The notes: a model not told the origin generated them from the sequence alone. A stretch of DNA of 64,000 nt from Yponomeuta sedellus (GCA_934045075.1 OW203745.1:12300873-12364872), one strand, 5' to 3'; shown: positions 31,240 to 43,102, counted from the stretch's first letter. Numbers and translations: made by a program.

Positions 31240-31632
31240 AGGCCGGCAAAGGTAATACATCCTTCATGGGGCATTGTATACGCTTCTATAATAAAATCTC
31301 TGAAGGTATATTGAGCTTGCCTGAAACGCGGTTCAAAAAATGTTTTAAGAACACTGTGCCAAAAGGGTAAACACACGGATGTAATTTTAAATCCGTGGGT
31401 AAACATAAATGATTATTTAGATTACAATGATGTCTGGAATCAAAGCCAGTGCAATGCATGTGTTCTATGTTTTAAAATAATTATGTAGGTAAACTCTTTT
31501 AATTAAGGATTTTGAAAAGACAAAGTTTGGAGATCTTTTGTTATGAAATGGACACCTACTTTGAATTTTACTAGCAACGTTCATTAAGCCGCAGTTTCCG
31601 CGCTACTTTGAATAAAACCTTTTCATTTCATA
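31240..31632. repeat. Two dispersed repeats
   Basis: 31240-31340 is the inverted partner of 27110-27200. 31505-31632 is a LINE tail with AATAAAACC and a TTTCATTTCAT end. Confidence 0.45.
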
Positions 31633-31705
31633 GACATCTGGGTAGTACGACGACGCTAGACGCGTTTTGAATGTCAAAAGTCGCGACTAACCAATACATT
31701 AACTT

Positions 31706-31856
31706 AAATACCTATTTAGAGGCTAAAAATTTCACCCATGCCGGGATTCGAACCCGCAACCTCTGGCTATCCGTACCAGCGCTCTACCAATTGAGCCAAT
31801 GGGCTCAATTTGTTCCTTAGCACGGGTTAGTGCATTAAAAATAAAAATAGTGTAAT
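31706..31856 (+). mobile_element. Family P retroposon, copy 3
   Basis: An exact 14-bp target duplication CAATACATTAACTT (31692-31705 and 31857-31870) delimits 151 bp. Order: ACCTATTTAGAGGCTA, antisense tRNA-like core, TCCTTAGCACGGGTTAGTGC, A-rich end. This is the best reference copy. Confidence 0.85.
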
Positions 31857-31940
31857 CAATACATTAACTTTACTGTCAAATTCTGATATCTTAGCGCTAC
31901 AAAACGCATGCCTCGTGCTATTGTGCTACCCGGACTGATC

Positions 31941-32015
31941 GATACCAACCCTTGTATGTTCCCAGTGCTGGGGCATAGGCCTCTTCCTGCATCGCAGGAA
32001 GGTTAGGCCGTGGAG
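31941..32015 (-). mobile_element. 5S rRNA-derived SINE, copy 9 (3' end only)
   Basis: Keeps CCAACCCTTGTATGTTCCCA to GAAGGTTAGGCCGTGG. Confidence 0.6.
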
Positions 32016-32573
32016 TATGGCTTATATCTTCCTTACCTTTCCTTAGCGTGCCCACTGAGGGGCATGGGTCTTTTCCCTAAGTCTTGTTTTGTATTTTGAC
32101 TGTCATGCACAGTGCGGATGAATGCCAAATTATTTGAATCTTGGAAGGATAAGATTTTTGACTTAAAACTTTCGTATAAGCACTAAACATTATATCATTA
32201 TTCGGTTAAGTAAGTTAATCCAAATTCAAATCAATAAGGAAAACATTATGTTTTAGCGCAGGTTTTTCAATAGGGTGGAGCGAGTTATTTTTTTACATTT
32301 TCAATACGGCGGAGAGCGGAAGCGGTGCTCCGTACTAATACGTTCAGAATATATCAGGACAGCAAACACAAATTTTACCGAAGTACTGCCGCATGACCCT
32401 TGAAAATTTGAAAAATCCTTAAAACATGGGATTAATGTAAAGGTAAAACAGGTACTTAAAGTTGAGGAAATCGTATGTTTTATTGAATAGTTCAACACTT
32501 TACATAATAGAAAGTAAAAGGAAACAAAAAAAATAATATACTTTTTATTTAAAATAAAAACAATAAAAAACTT

Positions 32574-33478
32574 CTAAGTTTGTGAATTATTCGCAGTTTG
32601 GTGAGCTACAAATTCTTTTTTTGTATTGAAAACCGGCATGATATTGCACGATTTTAGCTTGTTTCGGATCCATCCTTCACGTGTATCTGGCCCACATACA
32701 GCAGCACATGACTCAGTGACCAGCTTGATGCATTTTTCAGGAGCTTGTGAGTGGCATGGCATTTTAAAATTTTTTGGCAGAATCTCCGTTTCCAGTATTT
32801 CAATATCGCTCGATATATATGACGTCGGTTTGTATCTATTTGATCAAAGGAGGCTACGATACATAGCTCCAATCAATCAAATCTGTATATTCGGCGGCAG
32901 ATAGGTTAAATAATGGTACTTTAAACACTCGTATCGGTGCCAGGCCCGAAGTCTGCTCTCGTATTTTAACTATACGCCATAGCGCTAGTTCTTTGATATG
33001 GTTCTGATAGTCTGCAAGCATACTTAGCAAAATATTTTTACTAAGTGCAATGGATACTGTGGCCGAAGTATCCATTGCGTTGAAGCACAGGGTCAACGAT
33101 TTTCAGGAGGTTCGCTGGAAGGTACCTCATCATTTTGTGCTGGTGTTTTGATCCGTACACGTAAAATGGTTTGGTTTTAATTTCAAACCACATCGGAGCA
33201 TACACTCGGTTGACGAAGTCCGCTAAGATTCGAAAATTATGGGAAGGTTTGCTAGTAGAGACATATAGTCGAAGTATCCTGTTAGCTGTTTTCAGCCAAC
33301 GTGAATGAACTATCTTTCCGAGGTTTCGCTTGGTTAAACTTACGTCGCACTGTCCTCTGCTAACTGCGTCACATATTTCACTCAGATAAAGCTGATCTGT
33401 ACTGAGTACTAAGTGATTTTGATATTTCTGGCAATTCACATGCAATTGGTATAAATTCAACCACTGGAAGATTCTCAC
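32574..33478 (-). pseudogene. Transposon protein pseudogene (family unrecognised)
   Basis: Minus-strand pieces in order: HSRWLKTANRILRLYVST and FVNRVYAPMWFEIKTKPFYV; PVLQRNGYFGHSI; LADYQNHIKELALWRIVKI; YTDLIDWSYVS; PPLIK behind a stop; then MPCHSQAPEKCIKLVTES and CAAVCGPDTREGWIRNKL. At least three frame changes and one stop break it. The Cys/His-containing end resembles a protein seen in many arthropod repeats, as I recall, but I cannot name its family. Confidence 0.55.
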
Positions 33479-34095
33479 AATCCTTCAACGCTCTGCCAAT
33501 GACGCCTGTAAAACTTCTTGGTCATGTAGCTTTCCCATCATGATGCGCAAACAGATGTCTTAAAGGAACTTCGTTGGCATGCAAAAGACACACGAGCCAC
33601 TGAAGAGGAATGATGGAAAAGATCTTCAACACCGAAGATATCCGACGAATAATTACTACTTAAAATCATTGTACAATTTTTCACGTTGTCAAATCTAGCT
33701 AGATGACTAATTGCACGGTCATCGATGCGACGCTAACAACTCCTGAAACCCTCCTCTCGCCTCTGACCCCCTGGACTCCCGACGAAACGCTCGGCTAATG
33801 TTACCTTATATGGTAAAACAATGCGCGATTGGTGGATCAAAAATATTATGCCATAGGCCACACAGTGTAACTATTTTTAATTATATCATTATTGGTACTT
33901 GTACATAAGTGAACAAAGGCATTTTTACGAAAAATATTTTATTCTAAGCCATTTCCAATGTCAAGAAGGTATACCTATTTTTTTGCAAATTTTGAAAACT
34001 TTGCATGCCATGCGGCAGTACTTCTAATAATATTTCGTATAAATGATGTAATACAAAAGGGTTACGTAAGTATCAGAGCACCTTTTGCGATTTGT

Positions 34096-34157
34096 GATTT
34101 TTTTTTGTGGAATATTGAAGTGGCGATTGCCACTTCAATATTCCACAAAAAAAAATC
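34096..34157. repeat. Perfect 29-bp hairpin, 4-nt loop
   Basis: 34096-34124 pairs exactly with 34129-34157 across GATT. The stem includes GTGGAATATTGAAGTGGC. It lies 21 bp from the right end of the hAT-like element, so it may be its subterminal hairpin. Confidence 0.8.
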
Positions 34158-34203
34158 ATACAAGTGCGCTCCACCCTATTTTTCAATCCTCGGATAAAAC
34201 TTC

Positions 34204-34298
34204 GATATCAACCCTTGTATCTCCCCACTGCTGGGGCACGGGTCGCTTCCTGCATCGTAGGAAGGTTAGGGCATACTCCGCCACAGGAGCCAAATCTC
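34204..34298 (-). mobile_element. 5S rRNA-derived SINE, copy 10 (3' end only)
   Basis: TATCAACCCTTGTATCTCCC to about GAGCCAAATC, then unrelated DNA. Confidence 0.65.
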
Positions 34299-34935
34299 AG
34301 GACTCTTACGCCAATGCTGTCTGTGGCTTTCATCGATACGACCATACCCTTGCACTAAGTCAGGAAGTATTGTACCAAACCTCCACTACTGCGTACTCTG
34401 AGTTAGGCCGAAAGAGTCTTCCTTTAGCAAAGGGTTAGCACTTATCAATATTCTAGGCAGGCTGAAGGGGTATTCCTAGGCCAGTCACGTTGTGTCTAGG
34501 ACGATGCTGCCCATTGGATGGTTTCACACTAGACGATTACGTTAACAGCAATATGTACGCTGAAATCGGAATAGTTTCAAAGCTGCGGTTATGTTATTGG
34601 TAATGAAAAGTATAGCCAGCTATTTGCGGTCTTATTTGTAAAATCGAGATTGCTTAAAACGATGAAATGAAATGAAAAGGTTTTATTCAAAGTAGCGCAG
34701 AAACTGCGGCTTTATAAACGTTACAAGTCAAACTATAAAAATAGGAGTCTATTTTAAAATATAGAAAATAACAGCAAAACAACAACATTCAAAAGCCGTT
34801 GATTAAAATAGTCTGTGGTGGAGATTTTTATTTTATTTTTATATTGCTTATAAGGGGCACAAACTGTATTCAAAAGTACATTGCTTTCTTATAAACTTAA
34901 TTCAAGTATTACATTCTGGTATAAACTATAATGTC
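34299..34935. other. Non-coding; one LINE tail
   Basis: 34672-34742 is an inverted TTTCATTTCAT-type LINE tail. Nothing else recognised. Confidence 0.4.
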
Positions 34936-34973
34936 AGACGGATGTCATTAGTATAAACTAATGACATCCGTCT
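34936..34973. repeat. Perfect 17-bp hairpin, 4-nt loop
   Basis: AGACGGATGTCATTAGT pairs with ACTAATGACATCCGTCT across ATAA. Confidence 0.8.
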
Positions 34974-35140
34974 CGAACGCTCGCCAAACAACTTTCATTT
35001 TAAATCTCTAAAGAAACAGCCAAAACAATGTACCCAATATCCTCGGAATCCCTAGAGCCGTAATTACCCACAAGTTGACCGCCGGTAATTGCCCGTTTCC
35101 TGAGAAAAGCCTGAAATGGTAAGTCCCTTGGGCCCTTTAG

Positions 35141-35178
35141 CTGTGGCCTTGCTCTGTCTCTACAGAGCAAGGCCACAG
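35141..35178. repeat. Perfect 17-bp hairpin, 4-nt loop
   Basis: CTGTGGCCTTGCTCTGT pairs with ACAGAGCAAGGCCACAG across CTCT, only 168 bp from the previous hairpin and unrelated in sequence. Confidence 0.8.
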
Positions 35179-35279
35179 TTCACTTGTAAGTGTAAGGACT
35201 AATGGAGGCACGGTATGTTGCGCTTTATAGTTATTGTAAACCTTGCATGACCTTACAATATGCATGATGAAAAATGCAC

Positions 35280-35997
35280 TATTTGGCGCTCTTTTCAACT
35301 TAGTCTTAAATGGTAAATATCTCTTCCCTTAGACCAAAAAATATTTTAGTAGGTATATTTTTTAAGGACCTAAAAGCAGAAAAAAAAAATATTTTAAAAC
35401 TTTGCTTTGCTAAACAGCCAACAACGCAGTCAGCCATTTTTGTCTATGGTTTGAAGACTAAAGACTTATAAACAAAGTTTGACATTCAACATCTGTGAGT
35501 GATTTGTGAGCATAGTGAAAAAACAATAACGCAACCATGATTTCATCGATTTTACATTCAAAATTTAGCAATTATCATTATTGCATTGTTCGAGAATGCA
35601 AAAACATGTCAATAGAGACCCCCGGGAAGTTGTGGATTCGTGTACCCAGTGAAATAAAGATACAAAAAAATTGGCACAAACTTGTCGAAAGAGACCGCCG
35701 ATACTTTATCGACTGAAACTCGGGTGTATTTACGTGAAAATCACTTTGATGTAAGTCCTATAATAATCAATGACAACTGGCTCTGGCAGACAGATGTTTG
35801 TTTACAAACGAAATATGCTTTCAACATGGCGAATACCGTTTTCACTTTCAAAGCAGAAAATATTTTTTTATTTTGCAGCTTTGCAGCCATCCTACATACT
35901 TACTTAGCAAAGTCAATATATTTCAGGTTCTTACGTTAAATACTACAGGAAATATTCATTTATCGCGTAAATTTGATAGGAGTAAAGTACCGGATTT
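35280..35997 (+). mobile_element. THAP-exon DNA transposon derivative, copy 2
   Basis: Aligns with the reverse of 13058-13746 along nearly its whole length. The + strand encodes HYCIVRECKNMS then KLWIRVPSEIKIQKNWHKLV and, one base out of frame, VYLRENHFDV before a donor-like GTAAGT. Here the first Cys pair is intact but the third Cys is Arg, opposite damage to copy 1. Terminal repeats are more worn. Confidence 0.6.
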
Positions 35998-36011
35998 TTA
36001 AATTCTCTTTT

Positions 36012-36430
36012 CCATAATGTAGGGACACATTTATTATTTACATAAAAATCTATATTCCAGTAATAAACTAAAGTTTTACGAAGGTTAAAGCCATTTTTCT
36101 AAGATTACTTTAAATCTGTGGCAAAACAGCTCGCAGTGTCATGGCGTCGAATCTGACGTCACGCCCAGGTAAAAAAAACATCGTAATCACTGGTAATCAC
36201 AACAAAGCACGGGTGAAGTTTACTAAGCGTGACGTCACAAGGTGTGATCGGTGTTAAAGTCTTGCAAAGTAGGTAATCTCTTATTTTCTTTTAATTAGTT
36301 TTAAAAGAAAAGAAGAGATTCAGTGTTTAATCCTTTCAATATTTACTTTCTTCTAATATCGTTAAATCTTTGATTATTTGATACTGTCGTCTCGTCTGTT
36401 GTACTATTTTTTTATGTTTTCCGTTACTGT
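36012..36430. repeat. Dispersed repeat with two TGACGTCA palindromes
   Basis: Inverted counterpart of 14440-14800 (shared ATGGCGTCGAATCTGACGTC). TGACGTCA at 36154-36161 and 36230-36237. It abuts the THAP element as its partner follows copy 1 after about 700 bp. Confidence 0.55.
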
Positions 36431-36722
36431 AATTTCGGTGTAGGTACAATGAAGAATATTCTATTCATTTTTCTATAAGTATTATACTTTTGTCAGCGCT
36501 TGAAATCGCGCAGTAACCTACGCGTAAATGAAATGTATTTCGTCTCCTAGAAGTATTTCTTCCTACAAAATTCACACTCAAAACGGCGTCAGTCCTCTCA
36601 ATGTCTATTTACCAATTAAATGAGCGCAGATGCGCTGCAAAGTAATTCACTCTCTGATTGGTTCATTCTGTGCACCATGCGTGACTTGAACGCTGATTGG
36701 GAGATAGTCAGTGACAGCGGCT

Positions 36723-37068
36723 TGAAGCGCTCATGGCCTACTTGAGCAACACTTAAGCAACTACAGGCGCGGTCAGGTGCAGGATGGGTGACCGTCCTGT
36801 GACTACCGCTAGTGGCATTTTTTCCGAGCACTTCCGTGCTTCGCAAGGCACGCTAAGCCGTTGGTGCCGGCTGTCTTGTAATAGCAGTCGTTAACCCATG
36901 TCAGAGGCCTTATGGGCGGCTTGACAACAACTGACAGTAAGGCTCGCCACTGTCTGACAATCTTCCACCAACCCGGACTAGGTCTCCGTGGTGGAATATG
37001 GCCTAACCTTCCTGCTATTACGAAAGAGACCTGTGCCCCAGCAGTGGGGACATACAAGGGTTGATATC
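36723..37068 (+). mobile_element. 5S rRNA-derived SINE, copy 11
   Basis: Sense copy with a partly deleted head, from GAAGCGCTCATGGCCTACTT to ACATACAAGGGTTGATATC. Confidence 0.8.
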
Positions 37069-37504
37069 AAATATTGATGTGCTATTTAGTTAGTCCGCCA
37101 ACTCTGGAATAAGCCGTTCACATTATTAAAATCAGGTTCACGCGGCTATGAAAACAAATAAGTTAAACCCTTGGAAAAGCTTAGGTAGAGCGTGTTCCCT
37201 TTTCCTTCTGTAAGTACAGTATTCATTTTTATTGAATTACTTAAGCGTTTCGGCAAAATTATCCGGGGCTCAGTTAAGCTCGCGTTTCAGTAGAATTAAT
37301 CCAATCTCACTGAGCGCCTTTACAGTTCGGTAAGAACTCGTGAATCATTCATTAGAATGTTACTCAAACATAATACGTTATGTATGTTTATAATCGCTAT
37401 TCCTATAACATGTAAAAGTTTATATAAGTATTTTATTTTACACATGTAAGGGTTTCTTTTTATAAATATAATTCTACTGTACGTGTGTATACGTACTATG
37501 TATA
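37069..37504. other. Non-coding, no gene seen
   Basis: No supported feature. Confidence 0.4.
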
Positions 37505-37705
37505 ATTATAAAAAGGCGACTAAGGGACACAAACTGGGGGGTGGGCAGCACCGCCCCCTGCAGTAGATCCACCAATCTGCGATCCCCAACCCGCATGCCC
37601 AGCGTGGGGATTATGGGCATGACCCCCCAATGATGGCACAACCTTGTGCTATGGCGCTCATTAGGGGAGGGCTACGTCCAGCAGTGGACTAATATAGCCT
37701 GATGG
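37505..37705. repeat. LINE 3' end repeat
   Basis: AAAAGGCGACTAAGGGACAC to GTCCAGCAGTGGACTAATAT. A close copy is at 56795-57045. Confidence 0.6.
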
Positions 37706-38100
37706 AGAAGAAGAAGTACGAGTGTATGTCAATAAACTCCTCCTAAACGTCTGGGCAGATTTTAATGCTTTTCTTTGTATGCGTTTGGGTGGCGCCCTGG
37801 ATGGTTCAGATTCACTAATCCGCCCGGCAGATGGCGCTGCATGCAGCACAACGTCAGTTGCCTGCGCTAGTGTTAGTATAAGTATGGTTTCTTTTCCTTC
37901 AGCAACTCTCCATCGTCGCTTGAATAAGGCCGCTCAATGTAGTGTATCATTGTAAATATATTATGGTTGTTTTTTCCTGGTGTAGAATAAAGAATATTAT
38001 GATCTTATGATATAAGACGGTCCGGAAACATTGGACCCAAATGGGAACTATGACAACGATCTATGTAAACTGAACTCAGACAATTTTACTTGACATTGAG

Positions 38101-38379
38101 GTCAGTCTGTCTACAGTCTATTTGTCCAATTTAGTAAACAAGATTCTAACCTAAAAATTGAGATTAGATGCCTAAACTAGACGTTTTCTCGCAAATTCAT
38201 GAACAATCATGAACTATGTTTATGAAATTGGCAGCGTGTTATCTAAAAGAGTGTTCCAGGTTACTTCATTTATGGAAATATGGCAGTTTTGGACTAAAAA
38301 GTCACAGTTTAAGGATAGAATCTTGTTTACTAAATTGGACAAGCAAGAATAAATAGACTGTAGTCAAGTCAGTCCTGAC
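38101..38379. mobile_element. Foldback MITE, about 280 bp
   Basis: CCAATTTAGTAAACAAGATT and CTACAGTCTATTT in the left arm recur inverted at 38313-38379 with a 14-base difference. No coding. Confidence 0.65.
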
Positions 38380-38439
38380 ACTTTTTTCACGATTTTTCCC
38401 TTCACACTTATCTACTGCAAAATTGAAGTAAGTCTCTTA

Positions 38440-39217
38440 GTTAAGGCGCTTAGGGGCGCTAACTAGCGCCAACAATGGAATAATAACATAACTTGTTTTA
38501 TAATACGTTTTCGGAGCTACATCAGTAACTCTGGTTCTTCTGCGGATCCCCTCATTCCTGCTGGATCACGCAGTGAAACTCCTAACATAGCTCTCTACAT
38601 GCGCGTTGGGTGACGTTGAGCCTTCTTATGAGGCCCATAGTCAGCGACCAGGATTCACTTCCGTAAGTCATCACTTAAAAGTAAATTACAGTAAAAATGT
38701 ATTATTGCGACCAACAGTAGAAGAAAAAGAATAAAAGGAGAAATTACAAATAATGACATGAAGTCATTGTTGTTGTGGTGACAGTTGGCGACAAAAGGTG
38801 TGTGCTCAGCGTGTGCCGCCAGAGACAGCAATGACATAGACGGCGCTGTTTTTCAGCACTCACCGACTTAAAAACTAACTAAAACTAGATCCTAAATACA
38901 AATAAAGAAATGAGACACAATTGAGTTGTCCAGTGTTTCAAAATAACACACTGCATTTCAGCAGTAATCTGAATTATTTTATGCTAGAGGGTGTGTCGGT
39001 GTATGTTACAGAACATATAAAGTGTATGTGTGTGTGTGTGTTAATACGCAAAGTCATTGGTACAGGCTGGTATCGATCGAAAACCTTACAGTCTGTTATC
39101 TTTTAGAGTATACCTCTAGATAATCACACGAGTGTAACACTACTTCCTGCTCTGTATAAAACAAATTAAGTGTCATATTAGTTCCGATATTTATATTACA
39201 CGGATATATCCGATTCT
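38440..39217. other. Non-coding; one dispersed repeat
   Basis: 38440-38512 is the GGGGCGCTAACTAGCGCC repeat. 39026-39040 is a short TG run. No gene. Confidence 0.4.
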
Positions 39218-39501
39218 TAGAATATTTTCGGGGTTTAATCGCGTAGTAATTTATTGCTATTTTACCTCGACGTTTCGACGACGTTACAGTCATCGTGGTC
39301 ACGAGAAGACTGATGGCTGGCACCCGTTGGCATCTCGTTCGTTCGTTCGCTTTGTGATGGCTGATTGAGGGTAGTCTGAGACCTCATCAGCCGAAGATGC
39401 GAACGGGTGCCAGCCATCAGTCTTCTCGTGACCACGATGACTGTAACGTCGAGGTAAAATAGCAATAAATTAATACGCGATTAAGCCCCGAAAATATTCT
39501 A
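39218..39501. repeat. Long inverted repeat, arms over 100 bp
   Basis: Arms 39218-39333 and 39396-39501 are inverted near-copies (GATGGCTGGCACCCGTT; CAGTCATCGTGGTCACGAG). The right arm lacks 11 bases near CGACGTTTCGACGACG. It would fold into a long stem. Confidence 0.8.
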
Positions 39502-40179
39502 ACCATCCGTGATTCTAACTATGTGTTAGAATCTGCGACCTACTAGTATGTGCGACCTACAAGTCGCGAAAGTTTAAAATATGTTATATCCGATTCTATC
39601 CGATAATAGCCGCGGTATATTCTGAAAGCTAATATACTGTACGAATGTGAAGACAGAGTTTCCCAGACTTATTATACTTATCATGTTATCATGTTGACTA
39701 ATGACATACAATTACCGTCAACAAGTGAGTTTTCATAGTCAGCGGCCACACAGAAGAGACGTGGGAAGGGGCGCGGTTAAGACGCGACGCGTTGTATAGG
39801 AATCGCACCCTCGACTGTGTGTGCTACGTCCGACCTAGTCACTTCAGTACATTTTCTTGAAAAGAAGACCCGACTTCTCCGCGCCCTCGCCCCACGTCCT
39901 TTCTGTGTCTCAGGCCTTAGAATTCTTCGGACTTTTGTTTACTCGTGTGTTAATGACATACACACACGGTTTTTTACTAAACGCAAACACTAATTGGAAG
40001 TCTTAGGGATAGGCTATTTGACAGTGCGAAAAAAAGTATTAGTTATACATTTGTATCAATCATGAGTTTTAAAACCGATTTAAGGCATTTTAAGTAAAAA
40101 ATAGATCATTTCTGCAAAAACAAAAAAATAGGATAAAACTTTATAATTTGGTATCTGTAGCAATTTTATCGTAAACAGG

Positions 40180-40515
40180 ATGATTAGTTGAATCTATAAT
40201 GACGTCACAGGTTAGTAAATATAGCTATCAGAGAACCCGAGAACCAAACAAACATTAAGACAACGCTTGGGGTCGACTGACTGCCGCACTTAGAGACGTC
40301 CATTAAATTTAATGTTTATTTAAATATAATTATCTTTCAGTTATTATCAATGAAACAGAAAAGGACAACAGCATACTTAATCGGAGATTAACTTTAATAG
40401 ATATTTCTGAATGCGGCGGTTACTGTCTGTTTGCTTAGTGACCAGTGACGTCACTAATTCCTGTGCGACGAATATTGCTCAAGAGCGTTTTGGCGGCTTA
40501 TTCTACAAATGAATT
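40180..40515. repeat. Dispersed repeat with two TGACGTCA palindromes
   Basis: Partner of 14830-15010 with about 150 extra bases inside. TGACGTCA at 40200-40207 and 40446-40453. Shared end CTCAAGAGCGTTTTGGCGGC. Confidence 0.6.
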
Positions 40516-41161
40516 TGTATTTGCTTATTTGAGAAAAGTACATGAAAGATTTAAAAGTTACACTTTTTGAGCACTTATAAAAATCACTTATAAAGAACAT
40601 AAAATCTGAAACCTGGCAAATAGCCTTTTGAAATTTCACAAATAACTCTGTACTCATCCCATTGTGATCTTAACATTAGGTACGCCTTTGTACCAATACG
40701 GAATGTTTGCAATAAAGAAGTTTAATAATTATAATAATTGTGATATCTTCCTCAGGGAAGGGATCCGTGCCCTTCGGTGGGGACATTTTATTTTATTTTA
40801 TTTTATTTGACACAGTGGGTTAATGATAATAATGATAGGTACCATTTTGTCTTTTCCGCGTCTTTTTCTCGCCTCTTGCGCGTCTGTTCTGTGTGGCCAC
40901 TGACTAACGACCACTTGTATATTGTAATGCTAACGTTCCTAGTAATAGTACTTATAAACAATGGATTCGCGTTTTTTTATTATTGATGTTAGATAAATAA
41001 GTACGAGTGAACTGTGAATACTTAATAGGTACTTAACAATGGTGTTATGAAGGTACTTTAAATACTATTATTGTACTTATCCTAACAACATCTCGTATAA
41101 CTAAGGGTTGCGTCCTTGGTTGGAATATTGATTGCAATATTTAAATGTTCTAGTACAATCT

Positions 41162-41390
41162 TAAAAACCTATTTAGAGGCTAAAAAGTCCACCCATGCCG
41201 GGATTCGAACCCACGACCTCTGGCTATCCGTGCCTTCCGACTGAGCTAATGGGCGACTCACCGGCATCAGTGAAATTTCGAACCTCTTAACAATACTCTC
41301 TGTGTTACGTATGGGCGGCGACATCTGGCTGAAGTCATCCTCTAAATAGGTTTTTAAAATTAGCACGGGTTAGTGCATTAAAAAAAAGAA
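41162..41390 (+). mobile_element. Family P retroposon, copy 4 (long form)
   Basis: Has the tRNA-like core in reverse with a deletion in the anticodon arm, then CACCGGCATCAGTGAAATTT and an ACATCTGGCTGAAGTCATC segment, then the CACGGGTTAGTGCATTAAA end. Confidence 0.7.
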
Positions 41391-41399
41391 TATAGAAGT

Positions 41400-41790
41400 G
41401 CCTTATATTTGTCGTAGAGGGGGAAATCTTCCAAAAATACCCGACTGCATGGAGGAAAGGCCGGCTTATGTGGGATTTTTGCCCACTGAAACCCCCGCGG
41501 TGGCTCTCTCTACGCGTTTAGTGGTGGCTCCGGGATCTCACTGAGCGCTCCGGAGCCCCCGCGCACAAAGCACTGCAGCACCTGTCCTCTCTATAGGCTT
41601 CCGCCTGGAGAACCTCAATGAACGGCAGTGTGCGGCCACCACAAACCGCCACCTCCACGGAGTCGCTTAAAACGGTAGTTCGAGTCCCCACTCTAACCAC
41701 CCACGATCCCGGTGCCTCCTTTTAGTCACTTCTTACGACAGGCAGGAGGTACCGTGGCCCTATTCTAAGCCCGGTACTACAGGGCTGAAG
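41400..41790 (-). repeat. GC-rich retroelement 3' end
   Basis: In reverse it carries ACCGGGATCGTGGGTGG and ends near AGCCCTGTAGTACCGGGC. It looks like a non-LTR retrotransposon tail, but the family is not named. Confidence 0.4.
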
Positions 41791-41861
41791 TAGAAGTACC
41801 TACCAACGTTAAACACAAAAATATTAATACTATTAATGATTTAAATAAATATTCATGGACA

Positions 41862-42086
41862 TATTACACAGATCTCGTTAGCCCTATACTAAGTACAACT
41901 AAATTACTTGTGTTACAGGTGCTAACTCGACAATAGATTTAATACAATAAATACATAGATAACGTCCAAGACCCGAGACAAAATAGAAAAGTTCGTTTCC
42001 TAGTTTGACCCCCGGCCGGGGATCGAACCCGAGACCTTCGGTTTTACAGTCAGCGTGCCAAACCGCTGCGCCACCGAGGTCGTCAA
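41862..42086 (-). mobile_element. tRNA-headed SINE, intact reference copy
   Basis: Same family as 10463/12509 without interruption: reverse head GGATCGAACCCGAGACC, body, and AAGTACAACTAAATTACTTG exactly spanning the place where the other copy holds a pogo-like insertion. Confidence 0.8.
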
Positions 42087-42734
42087 ATTTGACGGATATT
42101 AATTGTCAGATAAATCACAGAACACAATTATCTTGATAATTTTGGACCCTGAAATACCCTAAGTCAGCGTATTAAATGAACACAATGTATCGCTGAGTAA
42201 TCTCAAAGTGAAACTTTCTCCCACATCCCATTCACAATCAGTAAACAAGAGCCGAAACGATGTAATTAGAGTTTACTTAATTTCCGCTTTCCTTCAATGT
42301 TATCGTTACATCAGCCAGATTCACATAAAACCCCAGTCCTTACAAAGAGACTGACTAGTAACGCCATCTGTTGGAGTTTTCCGAGATTACACCGTAGACA
42401 GTTTTTCCAGAGGAGATTGGAGTTTGTAGTTCAACGCTGGTCTTCAGTTTTAACACAGAGTTAAATTGAAACTCAGGCTTTGTTGCGCACGAAGTGGGTG
42501 TTCCAGGTACCAAGTCTCAGGGGGCGCCACTATGAATGAATAAATAACAGCCTCTCAAACGTTAACTAAAATAATATGTGGTATAGATGTAGAAGATGCA
42601 ACCACACATTAAATAAGACGTCTCTAGAATGTTCTAGTGGAATCGTGTTTTTGAAAATTATTCACTCTTCAATTATTCAGATTTTATAGGCATTGAGATT
42701 ATGCATTTCTGGTATTCATAATTGATACTACTTA
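42087..42734. other. Non-coding, no gene seen
   Basis: No supported feature. Confidence 0.4.
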
Positions 42735-43102
42735 CTTTACTTTATCAACCCTTATATGTCCCCACTGCTGGGGCACGGGTCTCTTCCTACATCGCAGGAA
42801 GGTTAGGCCATACTCCACCACGGGGGCCAAGTCCGGGTTGGTGGAGGATTTTAAGACAGTGGCGGGCCTTACTGTCAGAAGTTATCAAGCCGCCCATAAG
42901 GCCTCTGACGTGGCTTAACGACTGCCATTATATGACAGCCGGCACAAACGGCTTAACGTGCCTTGCGAAGCACGGAAGCGCTCGGAAAAAATGCCACTAG
43001 CGGTAGACACGGGACGCTCACCCATCCCGTACCTTACCGCGCCTGTGTTGCTTAACCACGTGATTGATTCCAATCACTCGATTCACCTAGGCCACGAGGC
43101 AC
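42735..43102 (-). mobile_element. 5S rRNA-derived SINE, copy 12, full length with target duplication
   Basis: Exact 11-bp direct repeat GATACTACTTA (42724-42734 and 43103-43113). The 368-bp copy reads in sense CTCGTGGCCTAGGTGAATCG, then the 5S-like head, to GGGTTGATAAAGTAAAG. Best copy for defining ends. Confidence 0.9.

Larger units (their letters stand above)
32271..34178 (-). mobile_element. hAT-like DNA transposon relic, 1908 bp
   Basis: The exact 8-bp direct repeat TTTTTCAA (32263-32270 and 34179-34186) flanks the perfect 12-bp inverted ends TAGGGTGGAGCG. The 8-bp duplication and a TAGGG start fit the hAT superfamily. Reverse-strand coding remnants fill 33478-32574. A perfect 29-bp hairpin lies just inside the right end. 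Confidence 0.75.
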
